A DNA stretch of 64,000 nucleotides from Pedobacter insulae (GTDB lineage Bacteria; Bacteroidota; Bacteroidia; Sphingobacteriales; Sphingobacteriaceae), in the NCBI RefSeq assembly GCF_900113525.1, contig NZ_FOPP01000009.1, positions 174,351 through 238,350 on the forward strand, written 5' to 3'. Each line of letters starts with the position of its first letter. Position 1 is the first letter of the stretch. Of this stretch, positions 33,666 through 42,884 are shown in pieces. The notes beneath the pieces were generated by a model. The model saw nothing but the letters and a program-made list of their open reading frames with translations, was not told where the DNA came from and did no database searches. Made by a program: the position numbers and the translations under genes.

Positions 33666-34101
33666 CTTGATCTTTTTGAGCATAAGCCAAGGTTAATTGG
33701 TTTACTTTGTTTAAGGAATCAATCAATTGTGCTTTTTCTTTAGCATTGAGGTGTATGTTCAGATATTCATTAAATGATACCACTACATTTCTGGCGAGTT
33801 TCCTTTTTTCAATGCCAAAAGGAGTTAAAAAAACTTTTACGGATCTTTTGTCGCCGCTCGATGTTTCGCGGTAAATAAGGCCAAGTTCTTCCATATTGCT
33901 TAACATCCGCGATAAACTCGTAGCTTTAACACCCAATAGACCAGCTAGCGCAGAAACGGCAGTGCCCTCTGCCTCTATGTTTATTAAAACATAACCTATG
34001 GCTTGGGTAATGCCAAAGCCTGAAGCAATTTGGTTATAGGTATTGGAGACATTTTGCCAAACCACCTTTAAAAAATAATCTACTGTATCTTGTTGTTTCA
34101 T
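33649..34101 (-). CDS. MarR-family regulator of the beta-oxidation cluster
   Basis: A 150-residue winged-helix regulator: YVLINIEAEGTAVSALAGLL, VKATSLSRMLSNMEELGLIY, RETSSGDKRSVKVFLTPFGI. It is the first gene of the fadB-fadA-acyl-CoA dehydrogenase cluster and overlaps fadB. By position it should sense acyl-CoA or a fatty acid and control the cluster; the ligand is not visible in the sequence. Confidence 0.88.
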   Translation of the reverse strand: MKQQDTVDYFLKVVWQNVSNTYNQIASGFGITQAIGYVLINIEAEGTAVSALAGLLGVKATSLSRMLSNMEELGLIYRETSSGDKRSVKVFLTPFGIEKRKLARNVVVSFNEYLNIHLNAKEKAQLIDSLNKVNQLTLAYAQKDQDEKSK

Positions 34102-34174
34102 TAAATACTATGCTTGCATAGCAAATTTAATGAATTAATATGATAATGCAAATAGAATTTAAAAATAAATTAAC

Positions 34175-35908
34175 TTATTTTATTTCTCCTACAAACTTCC
34201 ATTTAGTACTGAAGTTTTCAGGAAGCAGCTGATTAGTTAAAATCGCTCGTACCATTTCTACAGGCATATTATTTTCTTTTAAAATACGGTCATGAAATTG
34301 CAGATTGCTCATTTTGCCACTGGTAACCAATTCTTTATGTAGGGCTCTAAACTCTAAGCCGCCCAGCATATAACCAATTTGATAAAGGGGGCCATAACCT
34401 CCGGTAAACGAACGGCGTACTTCAGCTTCGGCATTGGCACGTTCAAAACCAACGCGGTCTACCAAAAAGTCAATACACTGCTTTGGTGTCCATTTATTTA
34501 AATGATAGTTCATAGAAAAAATGATCCTTGCACAACGGTGCATTCTCCAGAAAAGCATGCCGATTTTGTCTTCGGGAGTTTTAGGGAAATTCTTATCCCA
34601 AAGCAGCATTTCCCAATAGAGCGACCATCCTTCTGTCCAAAAAGGCGTACCAAAGCCTCTTCTATAGGGTTTATACCTGCTCTGCATAAAATATTGTAGG
34701 TTATGGCCTGGAATGAGTTCGTGGTGTACAACTGCACGTGAAAAATGTCGGTTGTTCCCTCTCAAGGTCATCATTTTAGCCTCTTCACTCATGTCTTCGG
34801 TTGGATAGGCAATCAAGACCGATTCGCCACCCAGAAAGAAGGGCGCAAATAATTGTTCCTGTGGAGTAAGCATGCGCATTCGCCAGCCTTCTTTTGCCAT
34901 TTCCGGAACATCAAGCAACTTGTTTTGTTCAACAAAGTTGATGGCTTCATTGGCCAATTCATAAACCAGTTCTGGTTGTTTACCTAAAGCAGGATAGGCG
35001 TTTTTAACCTTTTCCAAAGCTTTTTTCCAATCGCTTCCAAAGCCCATTGCCTTGCTCGCTTTTAACATTTCGGCATCGCACCAGGCAAACTCTCTCAGGG
35101 CAATGGCTTCAATTTGTTCTGGGGTATAGGCAATCATTTCATCTTTTAAGAGATTCATGAAAGCAGCTCTGCCGATTGGATTGCCTAAAATGCCACTACC
35201 ATCATCTTTTGCAATGGAAAGCTTAGCCATTTTACCGAGTTCTGCAGCATAATCTTTTAAGGCTTTCACAGCTTCTGGATAACTATTTTTAGTGGCCTTG
35301 GTAAACTGCGGGTCATACCCATCATAAAATTTATAGGATTCATTAAATACAGTAAGGTATTGATTGACAGTTTGCTCTGCCCAATTAGCCTGGATTGGAT
35401 TAATTGCTAACTGTTTACTATTAACAGATTTGCTAAGGGCATTGATATCGCTTTTTAATTTCTCAAAGGCGGTGTTAACTGCTTGCCCATCTTGTTGCGT
35501 ACCTATTCTTCTTTTTTGCTCAAAATCTATAATGGTCTTTGCAAAGGGAATCGTGAAATTGGTGCTTTTAAATTCATTATAGCCTTCTTGCAGGTTTTTC
35601 GTATCTACATTGATATCGCGTTTAAGCAAAATATAGTCTACGCGCTCATTTACGTTCAGTTTTTCAAAAGGCATGGCTTTTAACTTAATTAGCCAATCAC
35701 TATAAAAACGCTGCATGCGTTGGAAATATTCTTCAGAACGCTTTAAAGTGTATTTTCTATTCAGCATGTTCTCATCAGCCTGGTATTGGTTAATGAACGG
35801 GCTGATAGCACTTGCCTCGGTAGGTGGAAGATTTGGCTTTTTGTTTTGGGCGATTGCTATTTGATAAATAGTGGTAAGCAGTAGGAATGCAAATATAGGC
35901 TTGCGCAT
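34175..35908 (-). CDS. DUF885 family protein, putative metallopeptidase
   Basis: Exported protein of the DUF885 family, thought to be zinc carboxypeptidase-like. The 577-residue protein has a signal peptide (MRKPIFAFLLLTTIYQIAIA) and the family motif VVHHELIPGHNLQYFMQSR with the His-Glu of HEL and a following His as likely metal ligands. Further landmarks are GFGTPFWTEGWSLYWE and GPLYQIGYMLGG. The length is usual. It is a single-gene unit facing the DUF2490 gene. A peptide substrate is likely but unproven for this class. Confidence 0.87.
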   Translation of the reverse strand: MRKPIFAFLLLTTIYQIAIAQNKKPNLPPTEASAISPFINQYQADENMLNRKYTLKRSEEYFQRMQRFYSDWLIKLKAMPFEKLNVNERVDYILLKRDINVDTKNLQEGYNEFKSTNFTIPFAKTIIDFEQKRRIGTQQDGQAVNTAFEKLKSDINALSKSVNSKQLAINPIQANWAEQTVNQYLTVFNESYKFYDGYDPQFTKATKNSYPEAVKALKDYAAELGKMAKLSIAKDDGSGILGNPIGRAAFMNLLKDEMIAYTPEQIEAIALREFAWCDAEMLKASKAMGFGSDWKKALEKVKNAYPALGKQPELVYELANEAINFVEQNKLLDVPEMAKEGWRMRMLTPQEQLFAPFFLGGESVLIAYPTEDMSEEAKMMTLRGNNRHFSRAVVHHELIPGHNLQYFMQSRYKPYRRGFGTPFWTEGWSLYWEMLLWDKNFPKTPEDKIGMLFWRMHRCARIIFSMNYHLNKWTPKQCIDFLVDRVGFERANAEAEVRRSFTGGYGPLYQIGYMLGGLEFRALHKELVTSGKMSNLQFHDRILKENNMPVEMVRAILTNQLLPENFSTKWKFVGEIK

Positions 35909-36039
35909 AGTCGTGAAAAAATTAAAAAGTTAAGATACAAATTATCCCTTAACAACCTAAGCTAGGGGCGTTACTTCACTGAAACGTTACGCTTTATTAT
36001 TAATTTTATTTCTAAGTTTAGGGTTTCAAAATAAACAAG

Positions 36040-36726
36040 ATGAAACGAATATTATTATTAGCAGTTACCTTTTTATTTGCAACTTATCAATTATCGGCAC
36101 AAACAAAGCATGAAAATGCCGGTTGGTTATTTTTATTGAACAGCACTAAATTTAATGAAAAATGGGGAATGCACCTGGATGTGCAGGTGCGCTCTAACGA
36201 CAACTGGGCAGGTACCAAGAATATATTGTTCAGGCCAGGCGTTACCTATTTTATTGATGGCAAGCAAAATGTAACAGCTGGATATTTAATGGCTACTACC
36301 GATCTTGGTTCAAATACTTTGGTTGAACATCGTGTTTGGGAACAATATATTTACAGCCATAAGATCGGCAGTATTTTTACGGCTCATCGGGTACGATTGG
36401 AACAACGGTTTTTAGATCAGCCAAATGAGAACTTTACCCAGCGTTTGCGCTATTTTATCAGATTGGTTAAACCCTTAAAGGAAACGCCAGATGGTTTTAC
36501 AAAAGGGGCATTTTTAGCGCTCCAAAACGAAGTGTTTTTGAATATTCAAAATAAAGCTCTTGTTAATAACAGCCTTTTTGATCAGAATAGGTTATATCTG
36601 GCTGCGGGTTATCGCTTTTCTAAAAAGATAGATCTGGAAGCTGGCTATCTTAACCAAGCTATTCATGGAAGAAACAATAACACTGTCAATAATGTAGTTC
36701 AACTAGCACTTTATACCAGGTTTTAA
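36040..36726 (+). CDS. DUF2490 family outer-membrane protein
   Basis: Exported beta-barrel-like protein of unknown function, 228 residues with signal MKRILLLAVTFLFATYQLSA. Family features are FNEKWGMHLDVQVRSND, the RPGVTYFIDGKQNVTAGY strand pair and HRVRLEQRFLDQ with FTQRLRYFIRL. It ends in a phenylalanine (LALYTRF), as outer-membrane barrel proteins do. A TAAGTTTA box about 25 bases upstream may be its promoter. Confidence 0.85.
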   Translation: MKRILLLAVTFLFATYQLSAQTKHENAGWLFLLNSTKFNEKWGMHLDVQVRSNDNWAGTKNILFRPGVTYFIDGKQNVTAGYLMATTDLGSNTLVEHRVWEQYIYSHKIGSIFTAHRVRLEQRFLDQPNENFTQRLRYFIRLVKPLKETPDGFTKGAFLALQNEVFLNIQNKALVNNSLFDQNRLYLAAGYRFSKKIDLEAGYLNQAIHGRNNNTVNNVVQLALYTRF

Positions 36727-36774
36727 TTAATCCGGTATAAAGTGCCAGCTGAGCATTTGTGTGTGAAGAATGGT

Positions 36775-37512
36775 TTATATTTTTCTTACAGAGCCAGATC
36801 CGTTTACTCTTTTTTCTACTTGGGCATTGCCACTGTAATAAACAGAGCCAGATCCGCTAATCACCGCTTCTATTTTATGGCTTGCATTTACATTTACCGA
36901 ACCGGAGCCACTAATTACGGCTGATAGGTTTCCAACAGAAAATCCTTTTTTAGTGAAAGAACCGGAGCCGCTGATTACAATGCTTGCAGCATCGGCACCG
37001 CCAGTAAAATTAAGATTTCCAGAGCCACTAATTACGCCATTAAAATTTTCGATATCCGCAGTTGCAGAGATACTGCCAGAACCACTCAAAGTAGCGGTTA
37101 AAGCCTCTTCCTTAATCTTCCCGTTTACCGTCATGCTACCATTGCCACTCATTGTTAAACTTCTAATGGTTTTTGCAGAAACGTAAGCTGTTATTTTTTT
37201 GTTCGCATATTTTCTTGCCCAGCTTGTCCAGCTATTTTGCGGTCTGATGATCAAAACATTGCCTTTAACTTCGGTAACTAAAGTGGCTATGGCATCAGCA
37301 TCGCCCTCAAATCGTAAACCTTCGGTATTTCCTAAGGTAACGATCACGTGAATGGGGCCGCCAGCAGCAATACCATTAAAGTTTTTTACTGCTCGCTCAT
37401 CTTCTTTTATTTTATAGAGACCCGGTGCCTTAGGATTCGAAGCTGAAGCAGGAATGAAATTGACACTAAATATCGCAAGAATCAGACTTAATGATAGGAA
37501 TTTTGTTTTCAT
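36775..37512 (-). CDS. Head-GIN domain protein (DUF2807)
   Basis: Exported protein with an autotransporter-like beta-solenoid domain of unknown function. The 245-residue protein has signal MKTKFLSLSLILAIFSVNF. The second half is a run of SGSGS/SGSGN turns at about 10-20 residue intervals (LTMSGNGSM, LSGSGSI, ISGSGNL, ISGSGSF, ISGSGSV, NGSGSV), the repeat that makes one coil each. It is convergent with the DUF2490 gene. Similar proteins are often anti-sigma associated, but no such partner is adjacent. Confidence 0.87.
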   Translation of the reverse strand: MKTKFLSLSLILAIFSVNFIPASASNPKAPGLYKIKEDERAVKNFNGIAAGGPIHVIVTLGNTEGLRFEGDADAIATLVTEVKGNVLIIRPQNSWTSWARKYANKKITAYVSAKTIRSLTMSGNGSMTVNGKIKEEALTATLSGSGSISATADIENFNGVISGSGNLNFTGGADAASIVISGSGSFTKKGFSVGNLSAVISGSGSVNVNASHKIEAVISGSGSVYYSGNAQVEKRVNGSGSVRKI

Positions 37513-37600
37513 AGTGTTTGTAATTTTGGGGTTTTATAATAAGACGATGGTTGCCGGACAAAAGTTGCATCGACTTGAAAAAAATTATCAACTGATATAA

Positions 37601-39259
37601 TTAGCTCTCTTTCTGAATCTTTATGTAGAAGTTTGGATCAACCTTAAATAATTCACTGGAAACTGCAGGGTCAATTTTGCTGCTTTTCCAGTCGTTTGTT
37701 GGATGAATTAACGTGTAGCTATCTGGTTTTAAGGATACCTTTACAGGCATGTCAAAGCCTTTCACATCGGTAAGCCAGCGGTATTGCAAGATGCCATTTT
37801 CAATTTTATAGGCTAATACCGGAATTTTAGCATGGCGTAAATACTGATCAAAAACCTTGTCAAGTTTTAGTCCGCTCTGTTTGGCAATATACTTTTCGAC
37901 CTCTGCAGAAGTAGTAGTGGTATGATAAAAAGTTTTGTTTATCCCTCTTAAAATCTGCCTAAATTTCTCATCGTCATTCACAAGTTGACGAATGGTATGG
38001 ATCAAACTTGCGCCTTTGGGATAAATGTCCGGACTTCCTTCTTTATTTACATGATATGGGCCTATCATCGGACTACGGTTGCCAATTCCTCGTCTTAAGC
38101 CGATTAAATATTCTTCGCCGGCTTTTTTGCCTTGAGTATATTCTGTAAATAAGGCTTCCGAGTAGGTGGTAAACCCTTCGTGAACCCACATGTCGGCAAT
38201 GTCTTTGGTGGTTACATTATTGGCAAACCACTCGTGCCCACTTTCGTGAACGGTGATGTAATCCCATTTTAAACCATGGCCGGTGCCCGACATATCGCTT
38301 CCCAAATATCCTTTTTTAAATTGGTTGCCATAAGCCACGGCACTTTGATGTTCCATGCCTAAATGCGGTGCCTGCACTAATTTGAAGCCATCTTTATACC
38401 AAGGATAGGGGCCAAACCAGTGTTCAAATGCCGCCAGCATTGGTTTCACATCTGCATCCCAATGTGGGCGTGCCACTGCGCTATCTTCCTTTAGCGACCA
38501 ATAATCAATTGTAAGTGGCCCATTTTCCCCGTTGTAACTATCTGTCCAATGCGCATATTTGCCGATGTAAAATGAAACAGTATAATTATTAATTGGGTTG
38601 CTAACAAACCAGTTATGCTCACGGTAACCATCTGGTTTATCTACAATACTGCGTAAACGACCGTTAGAAACTTCGTCTAAATCCTTCGGTGCCGAAATGC
38701 TTATCAACATGCTATCAACTTCATCGCTTTGGTGGTCTTTGGTTGGCCACCATACACTTGCACCTAAACCCTGACAGGCTACAGAAACGAACGGATTGCC
38801 AGCTTTGTCCTTTCTAAAAATGAAGCCACCATCCCAAGGCGGATTGCGGGCCACGCGAGGCGAACCTCCATAAAATACCGTGAAGCGGTCTTTTGCCCCT
38901 TTTTTAATGGTTTTAGGGAACGTTACAAATACAGCACCAAATTCGCGGGTAAAGGGAACTTCAGCCCCCTGATAAACCACCTTCTCAATTTTTAAATTTT
39001 CGAATAGGTCAAACTGGAGCTTCGTAAAATCTTGTGTTGCGGTAAAAGCAAATTCATTGCTTCCACTTAACGTTTTTTTATCGATATCGATTTTTACCGC
39101 CAGGTGGTAATAATTAATATCGTAGCAAGTGCGCAATGGAGTGAGCATCCCCCGTAAGGTGTCGGCCCTGGTATAGTTTTGCTTGCCGTTTAAAAGCTGT
39201 GCTTGTGTGCTGTGGTTGAAAAGAACCAGTGCAAAGAGCGATAATATTATTTGTTTCAT
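37601..39259 (-). CDS. M1-family zinc aminopeptidase, exported
   Basis: Predicted aminopeptidase acting on peptides outside the cytoplasm. The 552-residue protein has signal MKQIILSLFALVLFNHSTQA. The gluzincin site is TVHESGHEWFANNVT with the third ligand in MWVHEGFTTYSE, the HExxH-x18-E arrangement. The exopeptidase motif GxMEN appears as GMEHQSAVAYG, a variant common in the shorter Bacteroidota M1 proteins. The substrate-binding N-terminal beta domain is present; the long C-terminal helical domain of PepN is absent. Confidence 0.9.
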   Translation of the reverse strand: MKQIILSLFALVLFNHSTQAQLLNGKQNYTRADTLRGMLTPLRTCYDINYYHLAVKIDIDKKTLSGSNEFAFTATQDFTKLQFDLFENLKIEKVVYQGAEVPFTREFGAVFVTFPKTIKKGAKDRFTVFYGGSPRVARNPPWDGGFIFRKDKAGNPFVSVACQGLGASVWWPTKDHQSDEVDSMLISISAPKDLDEVSNGRLRSIVDKPDGYREHNWFVSNPINNYTVSFYIGKYAHWTDSYNGENGPLTIDYWSLKEDSAVARPHWDADVKPMLAAFEHWFGPYPWYKDGFKLVQAPHLGMEHQSAVAYGNQFKKGYLGSDMSGTGHGLKWDYITVHESGHEWFANNVTTKDIADMWVHEGFTTYSEALFTEYTQGKKAGEEYLIGLRRGIGNRSPMIGPYHVNKEGSPDIYPKGASLIHTIRQLVNDDEKFRQILRGINKTFYHTTTTSAEVEKYIAKQSGLKLDKVFDQYLRHAKIPVLAYKIENGILQYRWLTDVKGFDMPVKVSLKPDSYTLIHPTNDWKSSKIDPAVSSELFKVDPNFYIKIQKES

Positions 39260-39293
39260 CTTTTGTTGAGTTTGCCTTTAATTGTCTATCATC

Positions 39294-39396
39294 CCGTCAT
39301 TTCGAGGTAACCCCAGTCATTGCGAGGTAACTCCCCGTCATTGCGAGGTACGAAGCAATCTGATGGTGAGATTGCTTCGCTGCGCTCGCAATGACG
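39294..39396. repeat. REP-like element, compound copy
   Basis: Three direct half units (CGTCATTTCGAGG, AGTCATTGCGAGG, CGTCATTGCGAGG) precede a hairpin with loop near CTGATGGTGAG and closing arm GCTCGCAATGACG. It lies in the 141 bases between the M1 peptidase and the CocE-like gene. Confidence 0.75.
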
Positions 39397-39400
39397 ACTA

Positions 39401-41269
39401 TTAACGTGTTAAAACTTTTACGGTTATGAAAGAACTATTATGCGTGTCATGATAAATTCTATGGGTGGCTTTCTGAAAGTCTTTTGGCTCTGCCTCATAA
39501 ATATTCATGAATTTTTGAGGATTTCTATCCGCTAATGGGAACCAGGAATTTTGGATCTGGATCATGATGCGGTGTCCTTTTTTAAAGGTATGCGCTACAT
39601 CAGGAAGCGGATAGCTAACCTTGGTAATGGCTTTTGGAACAAATGGTTCAGGTTTTTCAAAGCTATTGCGGTATTTTCCACGTAAGATTTCTCCACGAAC
39701 CAGCATTTCATAACCGCCCATTATTACACCAGTAGGGTTGGGCGAGGGATTTTCTGCGTCTTCCGGGTACACATCGATCAATTTCACCACATAATCTGCA
39801 TCAGTGCCCGTTGTTGAAACCACTAAATTTGCCAAAACAGGTCCGGTTAGGGTAATATCCTCTGTTAAAACATCAGTTTGATAGGTTTTTACATCTGGTC
39901 GGCGAGCGGCAAAACGCTGATCATCGATCATGTATTCTCGTGTTCTCCTATCCTGCACACCATTTTGGTAGGGAACTGGATTGGCAGGGTCACTTACGTA
40001 TTCGTCCCAGCTATCAGTTCGCCCTACTTTATCGAAGGCTAATTTCCCATTGGGATGAAGGTATAGATTTTTGTTTTCCGTGTCGGCAGGTGGCCAAGCA
40101 TCGAATTTTTTCCATTGGTTGCTTCCTGTGACAAATATATTAGCCTCGGCAGGTTTAAAATCACCCTCACCTTTTAAATGGTATTTAAAGAAAGGAAGTT
40201 CTAAATTTTCCTGGTAATAGGTGCTCGTTGGTTGCCCAAACTGGATATCGCCAAAGCTACTTCCTGTACCGCGCACCCAACCTCCGTGAAACCATGGTCC
40301 GGCAACCAAAATATTGTTTGCTCCAGGATTTTGCTTTTCAATAGCTTTATAGGTAGCAAAAGTTCCGTACGCATCTTCAGCGTCGAAAAAACCACCTACC
40401 ACCATTACGGCAGGCTTTATATTGGTTAAGTGTGGTGTAATTGTTCTGGCTTTCCAGAAAGTGTCGAGGTTGGGATGCTTAAACAAGTTATTCCAGAACT
40501 TAATGCTATCGCCAAAATATTTGTCTTTTAAATTTTTAACAGAACCTGCTTCCAAATAAAAACGGTAATTATCTTGAATAGGGAATTTAAAAGGTTTAGG
40601 GCCTTTATCTGGCGTAATGGGTTTTGGCCGCGGTACGCCGAAACTACTCATAAAACGAAAGGCATCATTCAAAAATAATGCGCCACCATGGTGAAAGTCG
40701 TCTCCAATAAACCAGTCCGTTACCGGTGCTTGAGGCGAAACGGCTTTTAATGCCGGATGTGCATTGGGTAGGGAGGTGGTAGAATAAAATCCGGGATAGG
40801 AAATGCCCGAGATGCCCACTTTGCCATTGTTGTTTTGAATGTTCTTAATCAACCAATCAATCGTGTCATAGGTGTCGGTACTTTCATCAATGTCTTTCGG
40901 CCCTTTTTTTAAAGTTTGAGGTCTGATGTCTTCAAAATTTCCTTCACTCATCCAGCGTCCGCGAACGTCTTGATAAACAAAAATAAACCCTTCTTTCATT
41001 AGTGCAGGAAAAGTGCCTAAGCTTAATTTATATTTGTCTTCGCCATATGGCGCAACGGTATAGGGTGTACGAGACATTAAAAAGGGATATTTTTTGCCCT
41101 GATCTTTCGGGATATAAATTGAGGTAAACAGCTTAATCCCGTCGCGCATTGGAATTAGTCTTTCTATTTTGGTGTAATGACTGCGAACATAAGCTGAGTC
41201 TGTTTCTTGCGCCATTGTGCCAGTGGCAAATAAAAAGGTAAATAGGATAGATAGGCTTAAATTCTTCAT
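39401..41269 (-). CDS. CocE/NonD family hydrolase (S15-like), exported
   Basis: Predicted alpha/beta hydrolase acting on acyl esters or X-Pro dipeptides. The 622-residue protein has signal MKNLSLSILFTFLFATGTMA. The catalytic domain includes YQDVRGRWMSEG and the nucleophile serine in KVGISGISYPGFYS; FDAEDAYGTF likely holds the acid. The C-terminal jelly-roll (from about residue 430, with DADYVVKLIDVYPED and GHRIMIQIQNSWFP) is typical. Glutaryl-7-ACA acylase-like members look the same, so the substrate is open. Confidence 0.9.
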   Translation of the reverse strand: MKNLSLSILFTFLFATGTMAQETDSAYVRSHYTKIERLIPMRDGIKLFTSIYIPKDQGKKYPFLMSRTPYTVAPYGEDKYKLSLGTFPALMKEGFIFVYQDVRGRWMSEGNFEDIRPQTLKKGPKDIDESTDTYDTIDWLIKNIQNNNGKVGISGISYPGFYSTTSLPNAHPALKAVSPQAPVTDWFIGDDFHHGGALFLNDAFRFMSSFGVPRPKPITPDKGPKPFKFPIQDNYRFYLEAGSVKNLKDKYFGDSIKFWNNLFKHPNLDTFWKARTITPHLTNIKPAVMVVGGFFDAEDAYGTFATYKAIEKQNPGANNILVAGPWFHGGWVRGTGSSFGDIQFGQPTSTYYQENLELPFFKYHLKGEGDFKPAEANIFVTGSNQWKKFDAWPPADTENKNLYLHPNGKLAFDKVGRTDSWDEYVSDPANPVPYQNGVQDRRTREYMIDDQRFAARRPDVKTYQTDVLTEDITLTGPVLANLVVSTTGTDADYVVKLIDVYPEDAENPSPNPTGVIMGGYEMLVRGEILRGKYRNSFEKPEPFVPKAITKVSYPLPDVAHTFKKGHRIMIQIQNSWFPLADRNPQKFMNIYEAEPKDFQKATHRIYHDTHNSSFITVKVLTR

Positions 41270-41377
41270 ATGAATGAGGTTGAATTAAAGCTTAAATATA
41301 GAAATTACTAGATTAATTTTGGTAAGACGATAAATAAGTTACAGACCGTCAACCTTTCGACCTTCCAACAATTTGAT

Positions 41378-41385
41378 TATCTTTG
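41378..41385 (+). promoter_or_regulatory. -7 box of lpd promoter
   Basis: TATCTTTG matches TAnnTTTG, with a near -33 box TTTC at about 41355 and 19 bases between them. Transcription would start near 41391, leaving a leader of about 17 bases before ATG 41408. Confidence 0.55.
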
Positions 41386-41407
41386 CCCTATAAAATTCTT
41401 GAAAAAT

Positions 41408-42814
41408 ATGCAATACGATGTCGTTGTTATAGGCTCGGGTCCGGGCGGTTATGTTGGTGCCATTCGCTGTGCACAGTTAGGTTTAAAAACAGCAGTTATA
41501 GAAAAGTATAAAACCTATGGAGGAACCTGCTTAAATGTAGGCTGTATCCCTTCAAAAGCGCTGTTAGATTCGTCTGAACATTTTCATAACGCAGCACACA
41601 GTTTTACAACCCATGGTATTAACCTTAAAGATTTGAAGGTTGATATGAAGCAAATGATTGCTCGCAAGGATGATGTGGTTTCTCAAAACACAGCAGGTAT
41701 TACTTATTTGTTTAAGAAAAATAAAATTGATGCCTTTGAAGGTGTGGGTTCATTTGTAGATAAAAACACCATTCTGGTGACGAAAGCTGATGGGACTACA
41801 GAAACTTTAAGGGCTAAAAATGTAATTATTGCTACAGGTTCGAAACCTACCGCTTTGCCATTTTTACCAATCGATAAAAAAAGGATCATTACCTCTACCG
41901 AGGCTTTGAATATTAAGGAAGTGCCAAAAACCATGGTGGTAATTGGCGGTGGTGTAATTGGTTTGGAGTTGGGTTCTGTTTATGCACGGTTAGGTACTAA
42001 AGTTTCGGTAATCGAATTTATGCCGTCTATTATCGGAACAATGGATGCCGGTTTAGGTAAAGAATTGCAACGGGTTTTAAAGAAATCATTAGGCATGGAA
42101 TTCTTTATGGGCCATAAAGTTACTGGCGCTACAACTAAAGGCAAGACGGTTACCGTTACAGCAGATAATGCGAAAGGAGAACCAGTTAAATTTGAGGCAG
42201 ATTATTGTATTGTTGCCGTTGGTAGAACGGCTTATAGTGAAGGACTGGGGCTTGATAAAATTGGGATCACTGTAGAAGAAAGAGGAAAGAAAATTCCTGT
42301 AAACGAGCATTTAGAAACATCAGTTAAAGGAGTTTATGCCATTGGTGATGTAATTACCGGTGCCATGTTAGCGCATAAGGCGGAAGATGAAGGAATTTAT
42401 GTTGCAGAAACGATAGCGGGACAAAAGCCACATATTAATTATAACTTAATTCCAGGGGTAGTTTATACTTGGCCAGAGGTAGCTTCGGTTGGGCAAACTG
42501 AAGAGCAACTGAAAGCAGCTGGCGTAAAATATAAAGCAGGTTCATTTCCTTTTAAAGCAAGCGGAAGAGCTAAAGCAAGCATGGATACCGATGGCTTTGT
42601 AAAAGTTTTAGCTGATGAAGCAACGGATGAAGTATTAGGGGTGCATATGATCGGGCCTCGTGCAGCAGATATGATCGCAGAAGCGGTGGTTGCCATGGAA
42701 TTCCGTGCTTCGGCAGAAGACATTGCGAGAATATGCCATGCTCACCCAACTTATACTGAAGCGCTTAAAGAAGCTGCTATGGCAGCAACTGAAAACAGAG
42801 CAATACATATTTAA
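41408..42814 (+). CDS. lpdA: Dihydrolipoyl dehydrogenase (E3)
   Basis: Reoxidises the lipoyl arms of 2-oxoacid dehydrogenase complexes, passing electrons through FAD to NAD. The start is placed at ATG 41408 (MQYDVVVIGSGPGGYVGAI), giving 468 residues. The redox-active disulfide is in YGGTCLNVGCIPSK. The NAD-binding GGGVIGLELGSVYARLG, the FAD contact GVYAIGDVITGAMLAHKA and the dimer-interface His in CHAHPTYTEALKEA are all present. It is not linked to sucAB at 8-12 kb, which is common for a shared E3. It is followed by a family-2 hairpin. Confidence 0.96.
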   Translation: MQYDVVVIGSGPGGYVGAIRCAQLGLKTAVIEKYKTYGGTCLNVGCIPSKALLDSSEHFHNAAHSFTTHGINLKDLKVDMKQMIARKDDVVSQNTAGITYLFKKNKIDAFEGVGSFVDKNTILVTKADGTTETLRAKNVIIATGSKPTALPFLPIDKKRIITSTEALNIKEVPKTMVVIGGGVIGLELGSVYARLGTKVSVIEFMPSIIGTMDAGLGKELQRVLKKSLGMEFFMGHKVTGATTKGKTVTVTADNAKGEPVKFEADYCIVAVGRTAYSEGLGLDKIGITVEERGKKIPVNEHLETSVKGVYAIGDVITGAMLAHKAEDEGIYVAETIAGQKPHINYNLIPGVVYTWPEVASVGQTEEQLKAAGVKYKAGSFPFKASGRAKASMDTDGFVKVLADEATDEVLGVHMIGPRAADMIAEAVVAMEFRASAEDIARICHAHPTYTEALKEAAMAATENRAIHI

Positions 42815-42821
42815 GTAAAAT

Positions 42822-42863
42822 CGACTTCGTAAGTCGGCAGTTTTAAGCCGACTTACGAAGTCG
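42822..42863. repeat. Hairpin repeat (CGACTTCGTAAGTCGGC family), copy 1
   Basis: Perfect 17-base arms (42822-42838 and 42847-42863) surround the loop AGTTTTAA. Nearly identical hairpins occur at 55998-56045 and 56870-56911. Each arm is itself close to palindromic. It lies just after lpdA and may serve as a transcription stop or mRNA stabiliser. Confidence 0.8.
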
Positions 42864-42884
42864 GTTAACTTGATTTTTTGGCCG